From Candidatus Poribacteria bacterium (GTDB taxonomy: Bacteria; Poribacteria; WGA-4E; WGA-3G), in contig PYJA01000054.1 in the NCBI GenBank assembly GCA_003635185.1, positions 1-64,000 on the forward strand: 64,000 nucleotides of DNA. Reading direction: 5' to 3'. Below, in pieces: positions 51,150-60,678 of this stretch (positions are counted from its first letter, which is position 1; each line of letters starts with the position of its first letter). The notes under the pieces are model-generated. The model was not told the origin of the DNA, ran no database searches, and saw only the letters and a program-made list of their open reading frames with translations. Both the position numbers and the translations under genes were made by a program.

Positions 51150-51442
51150 AAGAAAAACCTCTTTGTCTAAATACCACAAGCCGTTTGCTCACATCACTGT
51201 ACTGCGAAACTGTACTGCGAAACGCTTAATTATAGAATACCATCATTTTTAGCCAATGTCAAGGCAATCAACAAAAGTTGCTAATCCTAATCTGAATACA
51301 CGTTTCGTTTTTCGACGCATAACAAATCCTTCTGAAAAATATTGTTTCTCATTTTTTAGATTTTTGCTATAATGAGAAAACTTGCAAGATGGACTTGTAA
51401 GTTACGACTTAAATTCACCCATAATGGGCAAGGAGGCTTGTT

Positions 51443-51898
51443 ATGTTTGGAAGAAAAAAGAAAGCGACAATGATCCCCACAATTAGTTCTGCGGTATCAG
51501 GTCCTCTCGGCGTGTTACATCTACCTCGATTTTGGTCTAAAGTCCTCATGGATGCCAAAGGGGTACTCCACGCAGATTATCCCGCATGTGGAGCGGGATA
51601 CGATCAGATGGTGTTAGACGGGCTGGGACTTGATAAAGACGCAACACTGGCGTATATCCGAGACAATTCACCTACCTATCCGCAATTTGAAGCGTGGGTT
51701 TTGGAGCAGAGCGGCGGTAGCCTTGATGCTAACGCTGTTGCTGAGTTGAACGCCGCAATTGAGGGCTACCATCACGATGACGATACCCGTAAAAGCATTC
51801 TCGGTGCAAGCGGAATCGAAGACGATGGTAGTATTTTAGATGCTGTAAATCTAAATAATCTTGACGATTGGTCCGAATTTCATGCAAGTTTAGATTAA
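51443..51898 (+). CDS. DUF5069 domain protein
   Basis: The 151-residue protein contains VLHLPRFWSKVLMDAKGVLHADYPACGAGYDQMVLDGLGL and ATLAYIRDNSPTYPQFEAWVLEQSGG, typical of DUF5069, a small helical family of unknown function. The C-terminus (ILDAVNLNNLDDWSEFHASLD) is acidic. No signal peptide or cofactor motif is visible. AGGAGG lies before the ATG and a good terminator follows. Confidence 0.8.
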   Translation: MFGRKKKATMIPTISSAVSGPLGVLHLPRFWSKVLMDAKGVLHADYPACGAGYDQMVLDGLGLDKDATLAYIRDNSPTYPQFEAWVLEQSGGSLDANAVAELNAAIEGYHHDDDTRKSILGASGIEDDGSILDAVNLNNLDDWSEFHASLD

Positions 51899-51904
51899 AT
51901 GTTT

Positions 51905-51960
51905 AGACATCTCCATGTAGGCGCGCAGAAAGCATACCTGCATGGAGATGTCTGTTTTTC
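51905..51960 (+). terminator. Rho-independent terminator after the DUF5069 gene
   Basis: AGACATCTCCATG (51905-51917) pairs with CATGGAGATGTCT (51941-51953) and is followed by GTTTTTC. The 13-bp perfect stem has a 23-base loop. It also lies 4 bp past the 3' end of the minus-strand Gfo/Idh gene. Confidence 0.8.
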
Positions 51961-51963
51961 TAA

Positions 51964-53022
51964 CTACTTGTCTGCTTCTGTCGTTAGTTCGATTGCCTCG
52001 CCCGTTTCAGAGGATTTGAGACCAGCAAGCAAGATTTCGGTAACATGCCGCGCTGTGTAGACATTGGAGAGAGGCGGTTGCGTTCCTGATCGGATATGTT
52101 CAGCGAAATGTGCATGCATTCCACTCGGAGCAACATCGCTGCAGTCAATAGATTTTGTATCAACCGGGGCATGTTCGCGGGTATAAGAGGTCGGTGTCCA
52201 TTGCGTCAGTGCAGCACCATCTTTGCCGGGCATTGTAAACTTGCCAGCGGTCCCGTGGACACTTGATTCTCCTGTTCGTGCAGGATCACACCAACTCGTC
52301 TCAGCAGTAACAATACCGCCCGATTGCATCTCAAGTACAAGCGTTGCGACATCTTCTAACGCTGTCGGTTTATCAAAGGTGGAAACGAAGCCTGTTACGC
52401 GTTTGAAAGTGCCGAGCATTGCGACAAGTCCGGAGACAGCGTAAACACCCATATCAAAAAGCGCACCAACGCTTGCTTGTTTGGCATCAAAAAACCACAA
52501 ATCGTCGCCAGATTCACCGAAAATGTCCCGAATTTCAGCATAGTATATTTCGGGACCACCATGGCTACTCCGCATTCTTGCACCTGACACGCGCCCGATG
52601 GCATTCTCAGCGATAAGTTGGCGGACTTTATAAATGGCAGCACTGAAATGGGGTAGACACATGACTGTTTTACCGCTTGATTCGGCTGCGGCAACAAATT
52701 GATTTGCTTCATCCATCTCGCCGCAGAGCGGTTTTTGCATCAACACATGCTTGCCCGCTTCCAATGCTTTAACACCCCAGGAAACATGTAACGGGTGCGG
52801 AGTGCCGACAAGAATAGCATCAAGTGTGTCGTCTGCTATAATTGCATCATAGTCCTGTGTCCAGCGTGGAATATCAAATTCTTGACACTGATGTTTAAGA
52901 CGGTGTTCGCGTCTACCACCAATAACAACGACTTCAAAATCTTCGCCCCTTGTCAAATCAGGTAGATGCATGCGGCAGACAATACCACCAGCACCAATAA
53001 CACCGAGTTTAAATTTATCCAT
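51964..53022 (-). CDS. Gfo/Idh/MocA-family NAD(P)-dependent oxidoreductase
   Basis: The 352-residue protein has the N-terminal Rossmann signature KLGVIGAGGIVCRMHLPDL, followed by the GTPHPLHVSWGVKALEAGKHVLMQKPLC strand with the EKP-like Lys (QKP here), and the C-terminal alpha/beta domain with GALFDMGVYAV. The family oxidises or reduces sugars, inositols and related polyols. The usual EKP motif reads QKP, a common variant. The start at 53022 lies only 21 bp from that of the divergent SPOUT gene, so their promoters must overlap the other coding region. Confidence 0.9.
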   Translation of the reverse strand: MDKFKLGVIGAGGIVCRMHLPDLTRGEDFEVVVIGGRREHRLKHQCQEFDIPRWTQDYDAIIADDTLDAILVGTPHPLHVSWGVKALEAGKHVLMQKPLCGEMDEANQFVAAAESSGKTVMCLPHFSAAIYKVRQLIAENAIGRVSGARMRSSHGGPEIYYAEIRDIFGESGDDLWFFDAKQASVGALFDMGVYAVSGLVAMLGTFKRVTGFVSTFDKPTALEDVATLVLEMQSGGIVTAETSWCDPARTGESSVHGTAGKFTMPGKDGAALTQWTPTSYTREHAPVDTKSIDCSDVAPSGMHAHFAEHIRSGTQPPLSNVYTARHVTEILLAGLKSSETGEAIELTTEADK

Positions 53023-53043
53023 AGTTTTAATAATTCCTTAATA

Positions 53044-53553
53044 ATGAAACAGTTACGAAATAAAGCTCTTAAACACTTTCTAAAACAGGCAGGTTCTCCA
53101 GCAGTTGAACTCGTTTTTGTTCTGCAAGACGTTGAAGACCCGGTGAATGTCGGGGCAACCTTCAGAATTGCCGATGCATGCGGCGTACATGAGATTGTGT
53201 TAGCCGGTATTAGCGCACACCCGCCGGACCCGACTATTGCAGGTATCGGGCGCGGCACACATCGCCGCGTTCCGTGGCACACAACAAAATATGCCGCTGA
53301 TGCCGTTGAAAAATACAAAGAAGAAGGTTATCTCGCGTGTGCCTTAGAAGTGGCATCAGATGCAGTGCCGTATCATACGGTTGAATATCCCGATAAAGTG
53401 TGTCTGATTGTTGGAAACGAATACCGCGGCATTTCGCGACGCACTTTTGATGTTTGCGATATGGCAATTTACCTTCCGATGTACGGTAAAGTTGGTTCGT
53501 TAAACGTACACGTCGCACTGGCAGTAGCAACATATCATATTCTGCATCAATAA
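53044..53553 (+). CDS. SPOUT-family tRNA/rRNA 2'-O-methyltransferase
   Basis: The 169-residue protein from the ATG at 53044 (MKQLRNKALKHFLKQAG) has the SPOUT knot motifs: VFVLQDVEDPVNVGATFRIADACGV (motif 1), VCLIVGNEYRGIS (motif 2) and YLPMYGKVGSLNVHVALAVATYHI (motif 3). The family (TrmH/SpoU) methylates ribose 2'-OH of a tRNA or rRNA nucleotide. A start at 52966 is possible but would overlap the first 57 bases of the divergent gene. No good SD precedes the chosen ATG. Confidence 0.88.
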   Translation: MKQLRNKALKHFLKQAGSPAVELVFVLQDVEDPVNVGATFRIADACGVHEIVLAGISAHPPDPTIAGIGRGTHRRVPWHTTKYAADAVEKYKEEGYLACALEVASDAVPYHTVEYPDKVCLIVGNEYRGISRRTFDVCDMAIYLPMYGKVGSLNVHVALAVATYHILHQ

Positions 53554-53670
53554 TAACGCATCCATCCCTCTTCTGTGTATATTAACATTTTGGAGAGACA
53601 GCGTCAACGGCTTTTGCGTAAGCCCGGAATAAAAAACAGCATAGATATTTTACTTTGACCAATTCAGAAT

Positions 53671-53943
53671 CTATTTAAGAGGATTTAGGACATCCAAAGG
53701 ACTCCAAACACCTTTTTCTTCTTCTATTTTTTTCATCAAATCTCTATATACAGTGACTGCTTCATTCTCCTCCGAGAATCTTGCTATATTTACTCTTCTA
53801 ATCTTTTCATTCTGTATTGGAACTAATGCCGCAAGTGTATAATAATCACCGTCAGGAACAATAAGTATTTGCAAACACATATCAACATTAAGTGCAGAGG
53901 CAACTGAACTATATTTTGTATCGTCTAAATCTATTATAAACAT
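53671..53943 (-). CDS. Hypothetical protein (90 aa)
   Basis: The protein starts best at the ATG at 53943 (MFIIDLDDTKYSSVASALNVDMCLQILIVPDGDYYTLAALVP), with TTAGGAGAG upstream. The upstream codons of the longer frame lie in a foldback element. No family recognised. It looks like a small alpha/beta protein; the C-terminus is charged (RDLMKKIEEEKGVW). It lies between a SPOUT gene and the AGGACTTACGC element copy D. Confidence 0.6.
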   Translation of the reverse strand: MFIIDLDDTKYSSVASALNVDMCLQILIVPDGDYYTLAALVPIQNEKIRRVNIARFSEENEAVTVYRDLMKKIEEEKGVWSPLDVLNPLK

Positions 53944-53984
53944 TTTCAATTCTCTCCTAAAAAATTTCAGTTTTTCTTTTAGAC

Positions 53985-54126
53985 AAGACTTACGCATTCC
54001 CCCTTGATAAGGGAGGTTAGGGGGTAAAAAGCCGCTATTTCTGTTATTTATCTCCCCGGACGCTATCGCTATGGGGCCCGCCCGCTAAATCCCTTATCGG
54101 GAGACTTAAAAAAATGCGTAAGTCCT
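53985..54126. mobile_element. AGGACTTACGCATT foldback element, copy D (degenerate)
   Basis: The 142-bp copy has AAGACTTACGCATT at the left end (one mismatch) and AATGCGTAAGTCCT at the right. It keeps the CGCTATCGCTATGGGG core but has lost parts of the long G and C runs. Confidence 0.75.
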
Positions 54127-54213
54127 GACGTAATATCAAAAACACGCATTTATCCTTCTGAGGATATTAGCATTTTAGGGAGGTAGTGTCAACTACTTTC
54201 GCGTAACTCTATT

Positions 54214-56646
54214 TCATTTTCCTGACTCTTTTGGATTAAAGAGTTTTGAGTCAATTTCAGGGTTGATGATGACGTTGCTAAAATGTGTTTCGTGATGTAA
54301 GTCTTCCGTTCTTGTAATAGATTGATGCGGCAGCATAATACCCTTAACGTCCTTGAACTCTCTAAAAAGTTTCACCGTCTTTTCCGTTTCATCTTCAACG
54401 ACAATCTTCACAAGATAGTTTGTTTTTTCACTGATATAAATTTTGATTGGTATTCCAGAAGGTTGTTTAACACGTAATACCGAAGCGAAGTCATCTCTCA
54501 CATTTTCTATCCCTACATATTCCACAGCGGTCTTGTTTTCCGCCAACGTTTTCAATAGCCAAACCGGTTCACGGAACGCCATATCCCTATCGCGCTTCAT
54601 TTGCATTTTGGCTTCATCACCAGCTAATTTTGCAAACGTGTTCCCATCCCTGAAATATATTATTTTACCATCAGATGACATAGTATAATTTTTACCGTCA
54701 ACAGTATGGAATTCTGAACGGTATTTTTCGGAAGTAAAATATGTTTTCCCGCTGCCATAGTGTTCCAAAGGACCATCCGCACGCCTTTGAAAGAGCTGAT
54801 AATTCCGCACCATGTTTTTTACAGAGATTAGTTTCTCACGCCCGCCGTGTGCTTCAACCATCGCTTTGATAATATCTGATGCAATTTTATCAGACTTTGC
54901 ATTGGGTAAATTCACCCCTTTATTTGCATCAGAATTTGGATCAAAGAGTCTTGGATCAATTTCAACGTTGAGACTGATTTTGTTGAGAAATGTTTCGCTA
55001 TGCCCATGGTGTTTTTCAATCCAATAATGCGACATTTTGATGCCGTCTACATCCTTATACTGCTCAAAAGATAGAACTGCGTAAATGGGACCGACTGCAA
55101 TTCCAAACTCCAACTGCAAAAGATAGTGTGTTTTTTGACTGATGAAGATTTTGAGTGGTTTCCCTGAAGGTTGCTTAACACGCAGCACAGAAGTAGGTTC
55201 ACTTTTCACATTTTTTGTGCCGAGATATTCAATAGGTATCTCGTTTTGCGCAAGTGTCGTCAATAACCATATCGGTACCATGAACAACTTATCTTTAATT
55301 ATACCTTCTGCACTCTGCTCGGCGGAATCTTCTATATTTCCGCTATCATCAATAAGGTATACTGAGGTGCCATCATAGATATAGGTGATCTGTTCACCTA
55401 TTTCGGATATTATGTGCACAAACCATTTATTGCGGTAAAAGATGGCTTTGCCGGTTTGTTCTTCACCTACAGTGCCATTTGGTCGGTGATAAAAGAGACT
55501 AAAATCTATCACAATGTTTTCCACTGCTTGTAGTTTCCCAAGTCCACCGTGTGCTTCAACCGCTTTTGCGACAATTTCTTGTGTTCTCGGATCGTCAAAT
55601 TTAGCGAGGTTTTCCTTTACCAATTCATCAACTGCTTTTTCAAGGGCCGCCCCGTTGAGATGTGTCTTTCGGATGACACCTTCACTATCAATCAGAAAAA
55701 CAGTGGGAAGCGCGCGCACATGATACATATCAACAAGTTTTGCTGCACTGACTTGAGTATAAAACCATGCGGTTTCCTCACCGTCTACAACATCTAAGCC
55801 AAAGGGGGGCGACGGATCTACATTGACATTGAAAATCTGCAATCGTTGGTTTTTATATTTTTCATGAATTTGTTTCAGAATTGGTCTGTCCGATACGCCA
55901 AAATAAAGCAACACTACCTGTCCCCAGTAGTGATGCAAGGCGTGCCATTTGCTTTTCCCATCCTCCAATACAAAAATGGGTGCCTGTTGATCTATCCATG
56001 CGTCATGAACTTTGGGGACTTCACCTATTCGTAAAACAGTATCAGTTTCAAGTATCTGCCTTGCAATCTGTGCCTGCACACCATCCACAAATTCAGGGTA
56101 GGTTATCAGTTTTTTATAGACCGCATCTGCTCTATCGTACTGATTCTGTTTATCATAAGCCAAACCTAATTCCAGTAAACCACGTTCAAGCGGACTCCAC
56201 CTTAACTCGTCCCACATTTCATCAGGATACTGCGTCACAGCGATATGATCCGGTGAAGTATTCTTTACCAGTTTTTCAAGGGTGGCGATCCCTATTTCAA
56301 CCCGACCTAACTGCACCAACGCTTTGCCGAGATAGTAGTTGACTTCACTCACCCGTTCAGATGTAGGATATTTAGCGATATAGTCGTTTGACATCATAAC
56401 CAGCTTCTCTAATGCTTCAGTATCGCTTGGGTCGGTGAGATGCACCATAAATGCGCGCATTGCTGCAGCCAAAAGATCGTTATATGCTTTCACCATGTCA
56501 GGTTTGTCGAGTTTCCTGAGATTCACCTGAGCACCCGAATCCAACTGCTGTGCGCCGGTAATGCTCACACAAGAAACTGTTAGTATCAGCAGGGCCAGAA
56601 CACAGTTCAACCGCATACCTATCCTTGATTGTTTTCGGAAAAACAT
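54214..56646 (-). CDS. TlpA-like thioredoxin-fold protein with duplicated LolA-like domains, no CxxC
   Basis: The 810-residue protein has a signal peptide (VLALLILTVSCVSITGAQ), a helical TPR-like segment, and a thioredoxin-fold domain at about residues 230-345 (VPKVHDAWIDQQAPIFVLEDG, VVLLYFGVSDRPILKQIHEKYKNQRLQIFNVNVD, RALPTVFLIDSEGVIRKTHL). Where TlpA has WCxxC the sequence reads FGVSDRP, so the redox pair is lost. Two LolA/LppX-like halves follow (VEAHGGLGKLQAVENIVID... and VEAHGGREKLISVKNMVRN..., each with VLRVKQPSG), clearly duplicated. It lies 27 bp after the DUF1080 gene with a strong AAGGAGG. Secreted or periplasmic; probably non-redox. Confidence 0.85.
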   Translation of the reverse strand: MFFRKQSRIGMRLNCVLALLILTVSCVSITGAQQLDSGAQVNLRKLDKPDMVKAYNDLLAAAMRAFMVHLTDPSDTEALEKLVMMSNDYIAKYPTSERVSEVNYYLGKALVQLGRVEIGIATLEKLVKNTSPDHIAVTQYPDEMWDELRWSPLERGLLELGLAYDKQNQYDRADAVYKKLITYPEFVDGVQAQIARQILETDTVLRIGEVPKVHDAWIDQQAPIFVLEDGKSKWHALHHYWGQVVLLYFGVSDRPILKQIHEKYKNQRLQIFNVNVDPSPPFGLDVVDGEETAWFYTQVSAAKLVDMYHVRALPTVFLIDSEGVIRKTHLNGAALEKAVDELVKENLAKFDDPRTQEIVAKAVEAHGGLGKLQAVENIVIDFSLFYHRPNGTVGEEQTGKAIFYRNKWFVHIISEIGEQITYIYDGTSVYLIDDSGNIEDSAEQSAEGIIKDKLFMVPIWLLTTLAQNEIPIEYLGTKNVKSEPTSVLRVKQPSGKPLKIFISQKTHYLLQLEFGIAVGPIYAVLSFEQYKDVDGIKMSHYWIEKHHGHSETFLNKISLNVEIDPRLFDPNSDANKGVNLPNAKSDKIASDIIKAMVEAHGGREKLISVKNMVRNYQLFQRRADGPLEHYGSGKTYFTSEKYRSEFHTVDGKNYTMSSDGKIIYFRDGNTFAKLAGDEAKMQMKRDRDMAFREPVWLLKTLAENKTAVEYVGIENVRDDFASVLRVKQPSGIPIKIYISEKTNYLVKIVVEDETEKTVKLFREFKDVKGIMLPHQSITRTEDLHHETHFSNVIINPEIDSKLFNPKESGK

Positions 56647-56673
56647 CGGTACACCTCCTTAAAAATGCACATT

Positions 56674-57339
56674 TTAGTCGTCAATCGGTGTCAAAACAAC
56701 GTTGCGATATGCCACAGGTCCGTGATCACCCTGCAACAGTAAAGGGCCTGTAGTCGCTTCATCTGCTAACATCGCGCCACGGGTGACACCTACCACTTCA
56801 ACGTCCTCATGAACTATTTGTCCGTTCCACACAACTTTGACGAAAATTGCGTTGGCAGTTTTACTGTTATTTATATCAAATTTTGGTGCGCGGAAGGTTA
56901 TATCGTACGTTTGCCATTCCCCTGGAGGTTTGCTTGCATTTACGCGTGGTGGCACGCCATCAACAGGTTTATTATCAATCCAACGACAATAAACACCGCC
57001 ACACGTGCCATAGTGGAGTTCTGTTGCCCCCCAACTATCCAATATTTGAATTTCGTATCTACCCATAACGTAAACACCTGAGTTTGAACCTTGTGGCACC
57101 ATAAATTCAACGTGCAGTTCACAATCACCGTGTTCATATTCTGTGTAGAGATCGGTTGTCCGTCCTGTGGGACCGTTGTAAAAAATGCCTTCGCCAGCAG
57201 TTGCTGTCAACAACTTATTGTCGTCTGGATTGAGCGCTACATCTCCAATAGCAGACCAAGCATGTTCAGAGGCACCGCCTCTCGCGTGCCAACCGTCCAT
57301 GTTCTTACCATTAAACAGAGATATTTGAGTATTTTCCAT
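56674..57339 (-). CDS. DUF1080 / 3-keto-disaccharide hydrolase-fold protein
   Basis: The 221-residue protein is a single DUF1080 (jelly-roll, concanavalin-like) domain: ISLFNGKNMDGWHARGG, HGDCELHVEFMVPQGSNSGVYVMGRYEIQILDSWG, and VAYRNVVLTPIDD at the end. Characterised members hydrolyse 3-keto-glycosides; the D-W and R-Y-E-I-Q motifs of the fold are present. No signal peptide is visible, though many relatives are exported. GGAGG precedes the ATG. It sits in an apparent operon with the TlpA-like gene downstream. Confidence 0.9.
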   Translation of the reverse strand: MENTQISLFNGKNMDGWHARGGASEHAWSAIGDVALNPDDNKLLTATAGEGIFYNGPTGRTTDLYTEYEHGDCELHVEFMVPQGSNSGVYVMGRYEIQILDSWGATELHYGTCGGVYCRWIDNKPVDGVPPRVNASKPPGEWQTYDITFRAPKFDINNSKTANAIFVKVVWNGQIVHEDVEVVGVTRGAMLADEATTGPLLLQGDHGPVAYRNVVLTPIDD

Positions 57340-57411
57340 GATAAAAATTCCTCCATTGTTAGTTTAGTGTCCTAAAAAAGATTGGAACCAAGGGAAAGTA
57401 ATATTCCTAAA

Positions 57412-59883
57412 TCAGAAATCCAGTGTTAATCCAAGGTAAACGATTAATGGCAGTTGTGGCAATTCACCTACCCCCTCCTCTACGACATCAAAGGCATCAG
57501 AGGTATCATTACCTGTACCTGGAATATCCTGTGGTTCTTTAACAAAAAGTTTTATCTTATTTTTTCGGTTATATACATTCAAAATATCAAGGAATCCACC
57601 AATCTGTGTTCCCCATAACTTCCATTTACGACTCACCCGCAGGTCCAACTTGTGGAACGTTTCGAGCTTAACAGTCATGTTCTCTTCAGCGGCAGCGAGC
57701 AGTGGATTCAAACCACGAGTTATCGGATCTTGAACCAACGTAATTGAATTGATAGACGCTTCTGACGTTCCGCTTAGATACTGCCACTTTGCACCTATCT
57801 CAAAATTCGGTGTGAAACTATAGTTGGCAACGATGCTAACAATGCGTGTCCTATCAAAGAGATGTGGTTTATAGTTCGCGTCAGGGTTTTTGCGACGCTC
57901 CGCATGTGTCCAGCTATATGAAACCCAACCGAAAAACTTATCTAAAACACGGTGCCGCACGAAAACCTCTGCTCCGCCAACATATCCTGCCCCTTGATTC
58001 AGATAGTTCCCAGCCTTATTCTTTGTGACCAACTTATCCGAATTTTTGTAATAGGTGGCGAGTCTGACTTCTGTTTGTGGTGAGATTTTATGGTCAATTT
58101 CCAAAATATAGTGCTGTGAAAGACTGGATTTCAACGCAGGATTCCCATCCTGCGATAGGACTTGGAACGGTTTCGGACTCTGTTCATAATGTCCATATCC
58201 GAATCGGAGATTAGAACCGATCGGCAGTTCAAAATTAACGCTGCCCCTGGGTTGAATTGAGACCTCTTCTGTCATATCCAGATAATCAAGCCTGGCACCA
58301 AGTGCCACAGACATGAAGGAGAAGAGGTTATATCGTCCTTGGAGGTATCCCTCAGCACGAAAAAAATCGTGGCCAAATTCATCGCGTGTCTCTTTTATAC
58401 CAGTGACTATAAATTTTTCTCGTTCTCTCTCCCAGTCGTAATCAGCATAGATCTCTCCATCTTCTGTAGTTTGAATAACATGAACCACAGTATTTATTCT
58501 ACCGATTGACTCGAGCTGTGGTCTTTTACTTTCTTCAAAACTAATGGCAGGACTAAAAGAAAAAAGGATACCAGGTTCTATTTGGAACCTCGGATTTAAA
58601 CGGAAAGTCACATCCTCTCGAAGTGTCCATACTGGCACATTAACTCGGACTGTGTAAGTATCAAATCTTGTAAAAAGCTCCAGTGGCTGCTCATCCCAAA
58701 TATGTACATCGCCACGTACAATGCTATGATGGTACCTCGTGTCTATAGGATTACGGAATTCAACATTAAGAAAATTGACAGAGCGGGTCAAAGAAAAATA
58801 GGAGGTAAGATTATCAGAGAAATTGGAGCGGAGATGGATGCCTTGCCCCTCAAATCCGTTTTTGAAGTACGCAGTCGGGCTCCATACCTCAACTTCTGCA
58901 ACTTCCGTTCCCGGGATCCTTCCAGGTGAAATTTTTGTTCCCTCTTCCACAGTGTTAAAATGGTCCGTTGCAGCGAACGCGTTCAACGTAAGGAAATGTT
59001 TTTTACCGAAAGCTTGAACAAATTTGAACTGAGCATCTGAAAAATAAGGGAATTCTTCGTCAACAAACGGTCCAACGATGAGGTCAAAATAACTCCGTCG
59101 TGCGGCGACATAAGCGTACCCTTTCTTGCCAATTTTGCCTTCAAGTATTCCCTCCGAATACAGAAAATTGAGGTTAAATTTCCCACGCCACCTTTTATCA
59201 AGCCGGTTGCGCGAGTGGATGTCCAGGACACTTTGCGAATCCAACCCAAATTCGGCACCGTATCCGCCTGCATAGATTTCAACATCCTCAATAATTTCCG
59301 AGCTGATAGTTGAAAGTAAACCGCCACCGTGGAAAGGATAACCTAACGGTGTTCTGTCAAAATAGTAGAGATTGGAATCCGGTTCACTTCCGCGAATATA
59401 GAGGATACCGAGTAGATCGTTCGGTATGCCGATGCCCGGTAACGTGGTAATTCCACGTAGAATATCGTTAGCGGTACCGGGGATACGGAGCAGCTCGCTG
59501 CCAAGGATCCGTTTTCGACTCACTGTTGATGGTGGACGATCCCCCTTTACAACGACCGTTTCGAGTTCAACGACCTCCCTAAGGAACATTTTTACCTTTG
59601 TGGTTTCATCTACTTGGACCTCAATTAATGTTTTCGTCTGTGTTGTATACGCCTCGTGGCTTACGGATACCGTCCAAGTTCCTGGCTCAATATCTGTGAA
59701 CACAAATTTTCCACTTGCATCAGTTGTTTGCTGTTGATCAATTTCAATAATTCGGACCTCCGCACCTGCTAAGGGCTCACCCGTACTTTCATGCAAAACT
59801 GTTCCTTCAATTGTTCCGGTTTGGGCAAGGGCAGATAACGGAAGCGCGAAAACCAATAGTCCAAAGAAAAGATGTTTGATCAT
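57412..59883 (-). CDS. TonB-dependent receptor with carboxypeptidase-like regulatory domain
   Basis: The 823-residue protein starts best at the ATG at 59883 (MIKHLFFGLLVFALPLSALAQ signal peptide, with GAGG upstream). It has an N-terminal beta-sandwich (TGTIEGTVLHESTGEPLAGAEVRI through GKFVFTDIEPGTWTVSVSHEAY), a plug domain (LRIPGTANDILRGITTLPGIGIPNDLLGILYIRGSEPDSNLYYFDRTPL and VEIYAGGYGAEFGLDSQSVLDI) and a long beta-barrel ending LIVYLGLTLDF. Such receptors import chelated metals, vitamins or glycans using TonB energy. A lipoprotein gene lies 31 bp upstream, so the two may form a receptor-lipoprotein pair. Substrate unknown. Confidence 0.92.
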   Translation of the reverse strand: MIKHLFFGLLVFALPLSALAQTGTIEGTVLHESTGEPLAGAEVRIIEIDQQQTTDASGKFVFTDIEPGTWTVSVSHEAYTTQTKTLIEVQVDETTKVKMFLREVVELETVVVKGDRPPSTVSRKRILGSELLRIPGTANDILRGITTLPGIGIPNDLLGILYIRGSEPDSNLYYFDRTPLGYPFHGGGLLSTISSEIIEDVEIYAGGYGAEFGLDSQSVLDIHSRNRLDKRWRGKFNLNFLYSEGILEGKIGKKGYAYVAARRSYFDLIVGPFVDEEFPYFSDAQFKFVQAFGKKHFLTLNAFAATDHFNTVEEGTKISPGRIPGTEVAEVEVWSPTAYFKNGFEGQGIHLRSNFSDNLTSYFSLTRSVNFLNVEFRNPIDTRYHHSIVRGDVHIWDEQPLELFTRFDTYTVRVNVPVWTLREDVTFRLNPRFQIEPGILFSFSPAISFEESKRPQLESIGRINTVVHVIQTTEDGEIYADYDWEREREKFIVTGIKETRDEFGHDFFRAEGYLQGRYNLFSFMSVALGARLDYLDMTEEVSIQPRGSVNFELPIGSNLRFGYGHYEQSPKPFQVLSQDGNPALKSSLSQHYILEIDHKISPQTEVRLATYYKNSDKLVTKNKAGNYLNQGAGYVGGAEVFVRHRVLDKFFGWVSYSWTHAERRKNPDANYKPHLFDRTRIVSIVANYSFTPNFEIGAKWQYLSGTSEASINSITLVQDPITRGLNPLLAAAEENMTVKLETFHKLDLRVSRKWKLWGTQIGGFLDILNVYNRKNKIKLFVKEPQDIPGTGNDTSDAFDVVEEGVGELPQLPLIVYLGLTLDF

Positions 59884-59914
59884 TGATAATTCCTCACAAA
59901 ATAGGATTAAGTTA

Positions 59915-60571
59915 TTACTCACCGGAGAAACTACTGTCACTACTACGAATAGTATAACCTCCACTCAGGCAATCGTACCTACTGAAAGTGATTGGGACGC
60001 TTATTATTTGACCGAGTCTAAGGTAGATAGGCTGATCTTTTAAATGCTCTTCGAAATCCTCCTCCGATACATCCTCCTCCAATTCATCCTCTGTCAGCGT
60101 ATTTGAAGTTTCCATGAAAAGTGTTTTATCGCGATTTCCTTTGTCAAAATTTCCATCGCCGTTAAACTTGATAATTAGACGGGACGAGCCAGTGTCTTCG
60201 TCGCTTTCAGATTCAAAAGCGGTGCATTTGAGCATGACAGAAAAATATCGTTCATCAGGGTCGACTAACGGAAAGACTTCAGAAGAATCTACTAACGAAA
60301 ATGTCTGACTGAAATTTTCTGTAAAAGAGTACTTCTGTTCTTTATTGTGAACGATGGATCTTTCCCCGCGAAAGTTATATTCTTCTCTGAAGTCACCGGA
60401 AACGGCAAGATCAAATGCTGCTCCTGCGGGAACCTCTACCGTCACAGTGGCACTGTCTGGTAGATCGATATCCGGGCAATGCATTTTACGGTCTTCACCA
60501 CAACCTATAAGAAAAGGTAACGCAAATAGAAAGACGAGGGCAGGCCAACTGAATAACTGATTTAATTTCAT
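59915..60571 (-). CDS. Putative lipoprotein paired with the TonB-dependent receptor
   Basis: The 218-residue protein starts at the ATG at 60571 with AAAAGG upstream. The leader MKLNQLFSWPALVFLFALPFLIGCGE ends in the lipobox LIGC, so it is probably a lipoprotein. The mature part is acidic (DSSEVFPLVDPDERYFSVMLKCTAFESES) with no recognised domain. A close paralogue lies at 63315-63941. The first ~150 residues of the two genes are about 90 percent identical; the C-termini differ. It lies 31 bp upstream of the receptor gene and may help bind the substrate. Confidence 0.8.
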   Translation of the reverse strand: MKLNQLFSWPALVFLFALPFLIGCGEDRKMHCPDIDLPDSATVTVEVPAGAAFDLAVSGDFREEYNFRGERSIVHNKEQKYSFTENFSQTFSLVDSSEVFPLVDPDERYFSVMLKCTAFESESDEDTGSSRLIIKFNGDGNFDKGNRDKTLFMETSNTLTEDELEEDVSEEDFEEHLKDQPIYLRLGQIISVPITFSRYDCLSGGYTIRSSDSSFSGE

Positions 60572-60646
60572 TGTTTTTCCTTTTAACTTGATATGCACAT
60601 GAATTGTCCAAACTTTGGCATATTATAGCACAATCTAAAAATTTTG

Positions 60647-60678
60647 ACAAGACACGCCATTAGCGTGACGTGTCTTGT
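60647..60678 (-). terminator. Hairpin overlapping the stop of the 60660 gene
   Basis: ACAAGACACG (60647-60656) pairs with CGTGTCTTGT (60669-60678). Read on the minus strand it is followed by CAAAATTTTTAG. It spans the stop codon at 60660-60662 and could end transcription before the lipoprotein gene. Confidence 0.5.

Noticed and set aside
51342-51373. Possible promoter TTGTTT...TATAAT upstream of the DUF5069 gene
   Set aside because: The -10 box is good but the spacing is 20 bp and the -35 box is poor.
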